Below, piece after piece: positions 26,081 through 35,853 of a stretch of DNA of 64,000 nt. Made by a program: the position numbers and the translations under genes. Each line of letters starts with the position of its first letter. The first letter of the stretch is position 1. The notes under the pieces were generated by a model. It was not told the DNA's origin and searched no databases. It worked only from the letters and a program-made list of their open reading frames with translations. The DNA comes from Pelodera strongyloides. Its lineage: Eukaryota; Nematoda; Chromadorea; Rhabditida; Rhabditidae. The DNA lies in the NCBI GenBank assembly GCA_036852015.1, contig JAANDG010000053.1, positions 248,001-312,000 on the forward strand, read 5' to 3'.

Positions 26081-27435
26081 AATATTCTACTCGCATTTTC
26101 TTGCAAATCAAAGTGGATATACAACGCTAGGCTATATGGCAGGTCTAACGGAACAAAACCTGTTTTGCAGTACCGAAAACACCGCTCAAATGTTAATAAA
26201 ATAAAATAAACCAACTTGCTCAACGATATTCAAATTGGCGATCAAAATCAAGAAACATAGTAAGGAAGAGCACTGTCTTCTACCATTATTCATCATCAAA
26301 TTATATGCACATTCCTAAAAAAAGCCATTATTTTATCTTAAAAAATTTAAGTTCGGTAACTGACGGAAAGAAACACATTGATTAGGCAAAAATCATACAC
26401 AACGCGTCTGTCTTCTAAAATTAACAATAAAACTGTGCAAATAATAAGTTTGAAGCATGTTCTTATAGCTTGACAATAATAGTAATACAGAATGCATAGT
26501 GCACACAAGAAAATTAGAAAAAAACGACATTTTCTTCCTGACAAGCATATTCAAACTCTATAATAATATTAGATGAAAATATGACAATACGATGAGAAAT
26601 GTCTTTCCAAAGGCGTAAACTGTACATACAAAAGAGGCGAGGATACGTGTCCCCTCTCATAGGTCATAAACCCTTGTTCGTACGCGGGGCAATTCAAATT
26701 CGATGTATTTGTATTCATAGAATGCTAGGTAAAACACGCAGAACCAATAATACCGTCAACCTACGTCTACATAGGACTTTCCAGGTTCATAGATATTGCG
26801 GGAAGGGACTTTTTCAAGCGATATGACACGTTGTTTCAAAGTATGCTGAGCGGCTACATTTCTATATAAATGCCCAGGAGGGCTCAGAAATTTGCATATA
26901 ATACGTGACTTGCATACTTTTTTCACAAACCACGTGAAATCCCACTTTACGGTGCAGAGGGAGCCCAACTCTGGCTACGCAGGGAGGTTTGGTGAAGACT
27001 TGTCCCGGACGCATGTCCAACAAAATGTTCGCGAACACAAATAATGTGTTTCCAATTTAACTTAAACAAACAAAAAAGTTGTTGAGGCTAAAGAAAGGCT
27101 ACTTCTATTATGAAACAGGTTCAGCAAACATACAGACCCGCTATTCATGTTTATATGCAAATTTTTGGAGGGCTACTTTTCGCGGGGCGCGCGAGATCGA
27201 AAAAGAAATGTTTCGCTAGAGCGCACCAATGTTGAATACCGGTTTGTTAATGGTCCTCCGGTTTGAGAAATGTAAAGTATATGCAGAGTTATAAGGTTGT
27301 GGCTAGTCAACTGGAACAGCGCACCTAATTCTACAGAAAGATACGATGAGATTGAAATTATCTTGGTGAATTCTTATTTTTGATTGGAATTGTTTTCTGG
27401 GAAGAATGTACAACGAAATCGTCAATCTAACACAT
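26081..27435. other. Non-coding, with a decayed family B-like element
   Basis: I find no supported exon. Around 26818-26960 the motifs GCGATATGACACG, GCATATAATACGTG and CAAACCACGTGAAATC resemble family B ends and interior in decayed form. Confidence 0.4.
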
Positions 27436-27523
27436 GTCGTAGACTATGGCGTCGTAGACTGTCGTAGACTGTCGTAGACTGTCGTAGACTGTCGTAGACT
27501 GTCGTAGACTATGTCGTAGACTG
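27436..27523. repeat. 10-bp minisatellite GTCGTAGACT
   Basis: The unit GTCGTAGACT occurs about eight times, most copies back to back, with interruptions near both ends (ATGGC, ATG). Confidence 0.95.
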
Positions 27524-29016
27524 AGAATGGAAGTTACCGGCTAACAATTGATTAAATTAAATAATTTCCCAAACAACAGAAAAACCGTCGGCCGCTACCC
27601 GCGTAATTGCAACCCTACTGTAATCCAGTAACTATATTCTCATCGTTTTTCTGTAACTTATTCTTGGAATATTTAATGAAAATCAAATAAAAATGACGAT
27701 TTTTTTGTGACTGCTCATTATCATTGAATTATTCTACTCTTGTATATTTCCATAGACCAAAACTATTATAATACTTTACTATTACTACTTTTACTTATAA
27801 TAATACTTATAATACAGTTATTCTTTACGATAGAGAATCCAAACATATGTTTTTTTACAGCTAGACAAGTAGGGTATTTTCAACCTTCTCCAATGTACGA
27901 ATCATTTTTCACAATTTTAATTGCCCGAATTGCCCGTTCACTGAAAGACAATTATACAAAAGTTAACCTAAAGTTAATTGCCCGACGCGTAATTAAATGG
28001 GCGGCAAATTGCAAAGGAAAAATCGCCTGCGTAAATATGATGCGAATTCTTTGATTCTCCTAACCCGTCTTTTTTTTTTGATCTAGCTTTTGAAGTGCGT
28101 GCACCAATTTTCCGTTTCTGTTATCAGTCTCTTGAAACGTAGCTCATTGATGCCTCATGTAAGCCTTGTCGACCAAAACACCAAAACACGAAAAATTGGC
28201 ATACTCATGAGACAAGCACATTTAAATTAACATACGACAACAGACGTGTGATTAATCGGCCCAGACTGTTCAGTTCAGCTGTCGCCAACAAACTGGTGCG
28301 TCCCTCTCTTCTCTTTACTAATATTTATTCTATACTTACACTATGTACTGTCATACGGTATAATGTTCTGCCTTTTCTAACTTTAGTCCGTCCTTTTCTA
28401 GTATCAAGTCATTACTTCGCTTCGTTTCATGTTATTTTGTTTATTTCATTATGTAATTTACAAATATTTAGATGGAATTCAAGAAGCTATGTGTAACGAG
28501 CTTTGCTGCAGCAAAGCAACAATGGATCTGGGCTTCGGCTAGAGACTCACGCAATAACCCCGAACGTCACGGAATGTAAGTTACCACTATAGTCTACTTC
28601 ATTGACTTATCTTTCGAAAGTGTCGATCAGTTTTCCGCATCATTTACCTTCGCCTATGTATTGTTACTGTGTATGGTTACTACCAATAAAGAGTTGAATG
28701 ATGAGAACTCGAACACTTACCATTGTGCTGCTTGTACTGCGTGTACTATATAAATTGTCGTTTAGCATGTCCATGAAGTTCGTACCGGGACCGCTCTATT
28801 GAGGTCCACGGCTTGACAAGGAGAAGATCGGAAGTTTATCTATCATCTACTTCGAGCTCGTGCAGCTTGTCCGCGGCTGCCAGTTCGTCCCGGACGTCGT
28901 CACCGCGCTCGTCCTCTAGGGCGCCCACGGACAGCGCTAGGATAACGAAAACCGTGGTGGGTTGCTTTCGTGTATAGCAAGGTTTCATAATAATGCTGCA
29001 TTGATAAGTGTGTGAG

Positions 29017-29275
29017 TACCGCGGTAGCGCTCTGCGCGAGTACCGCTCTGCGCGAGTACCGCGCTGCGTGAGTACCGCGCTGCGCGAGTACCGCTCTGCG
29101 CGAGTACCGCGCTGCGTGAGTACCGCGCTGCGTGAGTACCGCAGTGCGCGAGTACCGCAGTGCGTGAGTACCGCAGTGCGCGAGTACCGCAGTGCGCGAG
29201 TACCGCAGTGCGCGAGTACCGCAGTGCGCGAGTACCGCAGTGTGCGAGTACCGCAGTGCGCGAGTACCGCAGGGC
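29017..29275. repeat. 16-bp GC-rich minisatellite
   Basis: The unit GAGTACCGCAGTGCGC (variants GCGCTGCGT, GCTCTGCGC) repeats about 16 times. A 16-base period rotates through all frames and contains no stop, so both strands show spurious open frames. Confidence 0.95.
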
Positions 29276-29450
29276 GTTGGTGCATCACTTTTCTCACTTT
29301 TCTATGATAGGTTTGTTTTTTCTCGTATAACTATTCTGCAATCTTTTCTTCTCTTTACATTTTTCAGGAAAACTTCGACGTATCGTTGGTGAAGGAACAA
29401 CGTGTAACACTCGGACAGTCGAAGGGAAACCGTCGATGAAAGCGGTCGAA

Positions 29451-29601
29451 AGGGAGAGAGAGAGACAGAGAGAGAGACTACTGCGTGAGAGAGAGAGACT
29501 ACTGCGTGAGAGAGAGAGACTACTGCGAGAGAGAGAGAGAGAGAGAGACTACTGCGAGAGAGAGAGAGAGAGACTACTTCGAGAGAGAGAGAGACTACAG
29601 G
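29451..29601. repeat. GA-rich interrupted microsatellite
   Basis: Runs of GAGAGAGA are separated by a recurring GACTACTGCG, a compound repeat. It lies inside the third block of the putative transcript and creates Arg-Glu and Ser-Leu false proteins. Confidence 0.9.
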
Positions 29602-29853
29602 GTATTGTTCATGTTGTCGTTCAACTACACGATCTCCGTTCAGCGGAATTGAAATCGCTCCCTGAATCTGATGCCAGAAACTCCGTGCCCGCCATCCACT
29701 TTTCTCGGAAACTGTCCAACAAGCCATATTGTAACTACCATTGGATTACGGAGTACGCTCTTGAAACACATGTTTCAACATATTAAAGGGTAAGTGCAAG
29801 GAGGTTTGGAGACGTATCTTATTTATCTGTTTCTGTCACTCCCTTTCTTGCTC

Positions 29854-29885
<32 letters not shown>

Positions 29886-30179
29886 GTCTGTATTGCTGTA
29901 TTGCTTCATTTACTCGGCTGAACTAAAATATATCATCTAGGGGTCATTCGTTCTCGGCCCAAGTATGGAAGATAATGACTCCGGGTGGAAACTACAAACA
30001 TCTCCGTCATATCCAGGAAGACGAGCTCGTTCATGACCTCGTCGAGCTCGTAATCATCAAGTGCACCTAAGTACACCTAAAAAGCAACGGACACCGCGGT
30101 GAGTTATTTCAAGTATAACTAGTTCTTAATTTTCCCTGTTTCTCTCCTCTCCATTACTCTCTCTCTATCTCTCTCTCTT

Positions 30180-30214
<35 letters not shown>

Positions 30215-31194
30215 TGCTCTTTCTAAAGAAATTCACGCACACATTAAAAGTTTTATTTCAGATCACTACCTTCATAGCAAGGTGTCGAGTCGCTCGCTCG
30301 GTGTTCCAGTTCAAACTTTGATGCAACACTGCTAAATGGACAAAGGCTGGCGATAGACTAAAGGAGTTCGCCCTTGAAACGCACTTCAAGCAAGCAAAAG
30401 GTTAGTGCAAGGCAGTTTGGAGAAGTTCCAGCAATGCTGTATTCTCTATTCTCTCATCTCTCCTTCTCTACGCACCTTCTCTTAATTTCTCTTCCACATT
30501 TCTCTGCTCCACGTCTCTATCGGGTACTTCTGTAAACAAAACTAAACTTGAACTTTGTCATTTAAGGTGTCTGTGTCAATTGCGGTCCGGTCCAGGATGT
30601 AGGATATTGATTATGGCTCATTACGTCGAGGAGCTTAGAAGACGCCACCTACTACAAGAGCTCCATACCTTCGACGTCGTCCAGGTCATCATTGTCCAGA
30701 TTCTCGAGGACGTCCAGGCACAGTTTGTGCGCGAGAACTATTGTGGCATTAGCATACGCTTGTAACGCTTTTTGGTTTTTGGAGGACTTGGATCTTGGGA
30801 GAAATTGGTATGCCTAATCTTTAGTTTGTTTCTTAGCTAATTGTAAGTAATTAGTTAGCTTGTTAATAGGCCGTAGGAGTATGTGGAAGCTGGTTAACAT
30901 ATGATTTATGTTCTCCTAATGATGCAACTGTTTCCTTATTTTTGCAATTTTAGGAGGCTTTAACTTCGAAAAACAAATGGACGATCTGTGACCATATGCA
31001 CGAAAGTCACGCCTCCAGGGAGTCGACTACCATGATACGGGAATCTGGGAGGTCTCCGGAGCTGAAGAAATCGCGCAATTGGTCTCCGGGAACTCGTCGG
31101 TGCAATATCTCTGAGTATTGCGACACTTCACGGGAGCAGCACACGTTTGAAGCAAGGTAGTGAATTACCATGTAAATATCTCCCGTTCATGTAC

Positions 31195-31620
31195 CTACGT
31201 TCCTGGGTGCGCAGCGCACCGCGTACCCAGCCGCGCAAATTGGAGTGCGGGCGTAGCCAGCCGCGTACCGCGCAGAGGGGCCCCGGCCAGCCGCGTAGTT
31301 TGAACTACGCGGCTGGGTGCGCGGTGCCTCGGGGCTCTGGTCCTCAACCGCGCAGCGCACCCCCAGTCAACCGCGCAGGGGCCCCCCAGCCAAACGCGCA
31401 CCCAGCCGCGCAATTTCGACTATATCCGCTTCACCACCCAATGTTTCTTTTCGATTATTAGACATGCGCTTTATGGCCGAGGGGTCTAAGGCGCTGGTTC
31501 CAGAACATAATTAGTGAATTTCATAATTCATAGGTTCGATTCCTGCTCGGTGCATTTGTTTTGCCGATGTGGTCTGTCTTTTCAGGGGGTGCGCTGCGCG
31601 GTTGGAGACCAGAGTACCTT
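31195..31620 (+). repeat. GC-rich repeat carrying a tRNA-Leu-like module, single arm
   Basis: A GC-rich head (TGGGTGCGCAGCGCACCGCG, repeated ACCCAGCCGCGC) leads to a type-II tRNA-like sequence at about 31468-31552 (TGGCCGAGGGGTCTAAGGCG; B-box GGTTCGATTCC). The same arrangement is found in both arms of the foldback at 50200-51117. The anticodon arm is collapsed: CTGG meets CCAG with almost no loop. The tRNA is therefore not functional. Confidence 0.75.
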
Positions 31621-31766
31621 GCTCTTAGCTCTACAGTGCTCTCGAGTCTCTACATTTGCCTCTGCTCATTATTTGAATTCATATCCACATTCTAAATTTT
31701 CTGTTTCAGGTCAGATGCAACTTCGTATGTGGTTGAATTCGCGAAGCATCAGTGTTTGGTAGATGT

Positions 31767-32247
31767 TTAAAGGGATGGGCTCACTACAAAATCACCTTGT
31801 TTTTATGCTTTAGTTTGATTGTACAAAGGTAAAATTAAACAAAGAGCATAAAAAAAGTTTCTTGAATTACTCCCTAGGGAAGATATTAGGTAAAAAGGGT
31901 GAGTATTTATCTTTCTTCCGGTAACGTGAGTAAACAAGACAAACTAGGGAAGCTAAGAGATATGGCTGAAACACACTGTTTTGAGCAAAATAAACTGTAG
32001 TTTTCATCGTTTATTTTACTTAAAACAATGAAAAACAGTGTGTTTCAGCCATATCTCTTAGCTTCCCTAGTTTATCTTGTTTACTCACGTTATCGGAAGA
32101 AAGATCAATACTCACCCTTTTTATCTAATATCTTCCCTAGGGAGTAATTCAAGAAACTTTTTTTATGCTCTTTGTTTAATTTTACCTTTGTACAATCAAA
32201 CTAAAGCATAAAAACAAGGTGATTTTGTAGTGAGCCCATCCCTTTAA
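31767..32247. repeat. Family D perfect-looking 480-bp hairpin
   Basis: The element runs from TTAAAGGGATGGGCTCACTA to TAGTGAGCCCATCCCTTTAA. The right arm is an almost exact inverse of the left over about 230 bases. High arm identity indicates recent activity or gene conversion. TTAA flanks both ends. Confidence 0.93.
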
Positions 32248-32934
32248 TGACACTGACCTGCCCAAGCAGGTGGATGTCAACTCTGTTCTGTTCAGCCGTG
32301 GCTCTCAGCGGGTCACTTCGTAAGCATTGTAGTATGGAGATGGACCGAGCCGCATGCGTGAATAAAAGGAGAATACAAGTCTATCGTTAAAAAGGTGTGT
32401 GTTTCTCTTCCTTCTCCCTATATACTCTTTCCTCTACCGTTCTGTAGTTGATCTCTTTTTTTTGTATCTCGATGTAAACCCCAGTTCTGAAGATTCTTTT
32501 ATTTCAGGTCAAAGCCGTATCGAAGTGTCAAGTCGTTCTGCCTTGTCCGCTTTCACTCGTTGTTCTTGGCGTGACGACTTACCGTAGTGACCGAATTTTT
32601 GGGATACTTGGAAACCCTGGCGTTTCGAAGCGAATGTCTGGGTGGTACGATCTGGCAGAGGCTTGGCGCTAATTCCAAATTTTGCAACCCCTCCTCAAAA
32701 ATAAAGTTTACAGAGGAGGGGTGCACCGACGTGTTGCGCACTCGTGTGTAGTGTTGATTATGATGGTGATGTGGATGTTGTGTTTCTGGTCTTGTTGTGC
32801 ATTATGCCACACGTGTCTGTGAACCTATGGGATCGAGCTTCCCGGTTCGAGCACGCCTTATTACTTGTTCGAGTACCTCTGGCTAGCTCCAAAATGTTGT
32901 CCCTTCACAATTCACCCCTCCTCAATGAATACTG

Positions 32935-33036
32935 AGGCCCTATTCACCATTCAGTTCCTCACAATTCCCCGTCTTTTCTCTGTGTGCCTTACATTAGAAT
33001 GCTATGTTCTGTCCCCAGGGACTATTTCTGAATATG
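32935..33036. repeat. Dispersed repeat, pair with 35575-35672
   Basis: Both copies share TATTCACC, CAGTTCC, AATTCCCCGTCTTTT, ATTAGAATGCTAT and TTCTGTCCC in the same order. I do not recognise the family. Confidence 0.6.
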
Positions 33037-33782
33037 GTGTCAGGTTTACATAGGATGGAACGTTGCCAAGTTCCAAGATATTATGTATGAATTCTCGTGT
33101 TAATTACGAGGATGCGGATACGGATGTCGTATTTCTTCCATGACAAACCAAAAACTCGGAAAGACAAAACTGCAAAGATGGAAATGTGCCAGATTCAATT
33201 CAAATTCAGTCACACATTTGAAGTTATTTGACCCCAGCAGTTACATGTGTGAGTGCTTTTTGTAACTCTACTAATTATGGCAAAAGGCCAAATTTCTCTC
33301 TCTACGCTTCATTCTTTCTAATGTTTTTATGAACACCTATGTAACGTAACAGATCTAAAATGTGCTTGGCAAACTACGTTGTGGTTGCATACAATTGTAC
33401 TGGCACAAAACAAATAGGTTGAAGTTTTCCACAGCATTTTTCAAGAACCTCGGTTCTTCGGCGCAAATTCTTTGTCAGCATAATTTCTTTCTTTCCACAC
33501 GGAACTTTGTTATTGTTCTTCCGTGATTCATTGAAGTTCCTTAATTAAATTAATAAGTTAAATTAAATTCCACGAATTTTGCCCAGGTACCCTTCATTAA
33601 TTCTGCGTACTTCCATAGCTATTATCGTTATCTATTCCTTCCTTTTATGCCAACAAGCGTGACACGTGCGTGCAAGAATGTGATAAACGCACTGATTATT
33701 GGTTAGAATCTGAGGGCAGCTGTGATTTCTTTTGCTTTTTTTTCTAATACACCTAATATCAATACGATCCGCATATGTGTAG

Positions 33783-33863
33783 AACTTTCGTTGGGCCGAA
33801 ATGGTCACGGAATGTGCTGGAATAAAGGGACATGGGAAGATTTTGCTGAATTTGATTGTACAG
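33783..33863 (+). pseudogene. Isolated exon resembling a class-B GPCR hormone-receptor domain
   Basis: A short stretch bounded by GTGTAG and a GTAAAG donor reads LSLGRNGHGMCWNKGTWEDF then AEFDCT in one phase. The spacing C...NGTW...C resembles the second half of the hormone-receptor (HRM) domain of secretin-like receptors. No neighbouring exon with the rest of that domain or the seven helices was found, so it is probably a relic or chance. A second frame is also open. Confidence 0.25.
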
Positions 33864-34663
33864 GTAAAGAACCGGTTTCGAGAAAAATTACTGTGAAAAT
33901 AATTAAGTTCTCCTCTCGAGAGACTACACGGAAAGCCACGGAACAAATATGCACTCGGGTAGGGTCATGACGATTCTATTTCAATTTCATATTTCACTTT
34001 TTTGTCAAGGAAATTTCGGGCTGAAATATCTGTGTGCTGCACTCGCGTGCCAGCACAATTCGTTTGACCAACAACGCGCCAGAAATAATATAGAGAGGAA
34101 GAGAGGGGGGAGAGAGCGAAGCGTATGATAGAGAGAGATTGTAGGAAAAAGATAGGGAGAGAGAGAGAATTACAAAGTTGATAACGGCTGTTTTGTCGTT
34201 GTCTTTATTAGTTGGACAGAAGGGTGAAGTGTGTTTGTTGAATTTATAATTTGGGTGTATATAATTCTACAGTACAGCCAAAGTACAGTATAGTTTCAGG
34301 GCAAGGTTTTTTACTCTACTGCACATTCACATTCTTTCTTCAAGAAGTGAAGACGTTTCTTGTAGTTGTACAAGTTGTAACCAAGCGGGGTCAAAGAAAA
34401 GAAAGCCGAGCTACGGACTTACAGATGTACCCTGCTTTCTTGGCATGGTTTTCTGAACTAGGTGTTTGCATGGTAGTCGGTAGCTAAATTCACGATCGAA
34501 CCAGGTAGGCTGGGAAAGGCAATGAAGTAAGCCACGGGGTTGAACTTGGACTTGGTTGGAAACGCGTTGTCCCTGACCCGAACCTAGCCTGAACTCAATT
34601 TGTCACTAGACCTTATGCCTTCCGAACCAACTTCACAGGGTCTAACCATGAGCATTTGTTACT

Positions 34664-35061
34664 TTAAAGGGACAGGCCCATCAAAGTAAACCTATATTTA
34701 CGATACGTCCATAGTGACTATCAAGCATTTTTATTACAATATATGCAAACTAAATTTCACATTTATTTGCCATGGGAAACTTTTTTCCGATGCGCTCAGA
34801 TCAAATGTATACCGTAAAGCCGCAAATATCCTTGTCGTCAATGCAAATTTATCGTGAAATTATAATGCGATTAAAATTTGCATATATAGCTTTGAAATCT
34901 GCAGGTTTATGGTATACATTTGAGCAGGGCGCATTGGAAAAAAAGTTGTCTAGGGCGAATAAAGGGGAAATTTAGTTTGTATATATTGTAATAAAAATGC
35001 TTGATAGTCATTATGAACGTATCGTAAATATAGGTTTATTTTGATGGGCCTGTCCCTTTAA
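34664..35061. repeat. Family C palindromic element
   Basis: The element runs from TTAAAGGGACAGGCCCATCA to GATGGGCCTGTCCCTTTAA. Arms include AACCTATATTTACGATAC and its inverse, and GATGCGCTCAGATCAAATGT is mirrored by ACATTTGAGCAGGGCGCAT. Its right TTAA is also the left TTAA of the next element. Confidence 0.9.
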
Positions 35062-35241
35062 AGCGACATACCGGCCGGTTTGTGAAGCGTATCGTGGACA
35101 ATTGAATTCTTACGTATTTATGCCCGAAGTTACTCGAATTTAGCTCGATTTTTTATTCTAATTTGTGTTCATAGGCATAAGCTGCATAAGAATGATGGTG
35201 TACTCGATGCGTTTCAAAAACCGGCCGGTATTTTGCTTTAA
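35058..35241. repeat. Family A element sharing a TTAA with family C
   Basis: The left end TTAAAGCGACATACCGGCCG begins at the TTAA that closes 34664-35061. The right end is CGGCCGGTATTTTGCTTTAA. Confidence 0.85.
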
Positions 35242-35574
35242 CGCTTGAATACCGGCGCATACAGTAAGCGTAAGGTGGAGACACTCCACACCACACTCTA
35301 AGCCGATCAGCGTAGATACAATTATTGAACTCTTTTAAAAGAAAAGAATGTCGGACGGCTGATGTTTTACAACAAAGCACTCATTACATTCGGAAAAAAA
35401 ATACGTTATCAGTTAATCAGTTTGTTTGCAGTGTGTAATCTTTTAGCTACCGAATTCCATTGTTCATCGACATTTTGGCTACTCGTTTCTCTAACTTCAG
35501 TGGTTTTCCAAGGTCCAAATTTTACCTTATTGTTAGAAACAATTCTAACAATTAAGTAATCGGACATCTGGTGC

Positions 35575-35672
35575 CATATTCACCGCTCAGTTCCCCATGG
35601 GAAATTCCCCGTCTTTTTCTCTGCGTGTCTCATATTAGAATGCTATTTTCTGTCCCTAGGGAATATTTCCCC
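35575..35672. repeat. Dispersed repeat, second copy
   Basis: Related to 32935-33036 over about 95 bases (AATTCCCCGTCTTTTT, ATTAGAATGCTATTTTCTGT). It lies just before the first transporter gene. Confidence 0.6.
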
Positions 35673-35853
35673 GAGTGAATCCCAGTGGTGGATATGGCTT
35701 CTGGTCCTGGATGTCCGTAGCTTGATAATGTAGTGTATAGATCATTTACCATGAAACTTTCGTCCCATTGGAACCTTTTGTCCTATACAGTCGAGTTGGA
35801 GGCTTGGAGGAAACCTCATTAATATACTGTATGTAATTACCACCACAGGTATT

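Larger units (their letters stand above)
28472..31156 (+). other. Putative spliced transcript of unknown nature
   Basis: Seven blocks on the plus strand are bounded by good acceptors and donors, with CT-rich intron tracts: 28472-28575 (starts ATG after ATATTTAG), 28766-about 28960, 29368-29789, 29941-30098, 30262-30400, 30567-30807, 30954-31156. The ends of blocks 3 and 5 are related: both carry ALETH-like codons (EYALETH, EFALETH) and then a GTAAGTGCAAGGAGGTTTGG or GTTAGTGCAAGGCAGTTTGG donor region, so the unit was duplicated. No single long frame runs through the blocks: the ATG frame stops at about 28801. Block 7 is open for its whole 203 bases. It could be a long non-coding RNA, a decayed gene or a fast-evolving gene; minus-strand coding is also possible. 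Confidence 0.25.

Noticed and set aside
28836..29307. Long REYRSARVPQ-type and RYSRTAVL-type open frames on both strands
   Set aside because: They are translations of the 16-bp minisatellite, whose period rotates through all frames without a stop.
31468..31552. Functional tRNA-Leu gene
   Set aside because: A and B boxes are present, but the anticodon loop is missing and the same defect occurs in the other two copies.
34772..34975. Open frame MGNFFPMRSDQM
   Set aside because: It lies inside the family C palindrome; the frame is a by-product of the element.
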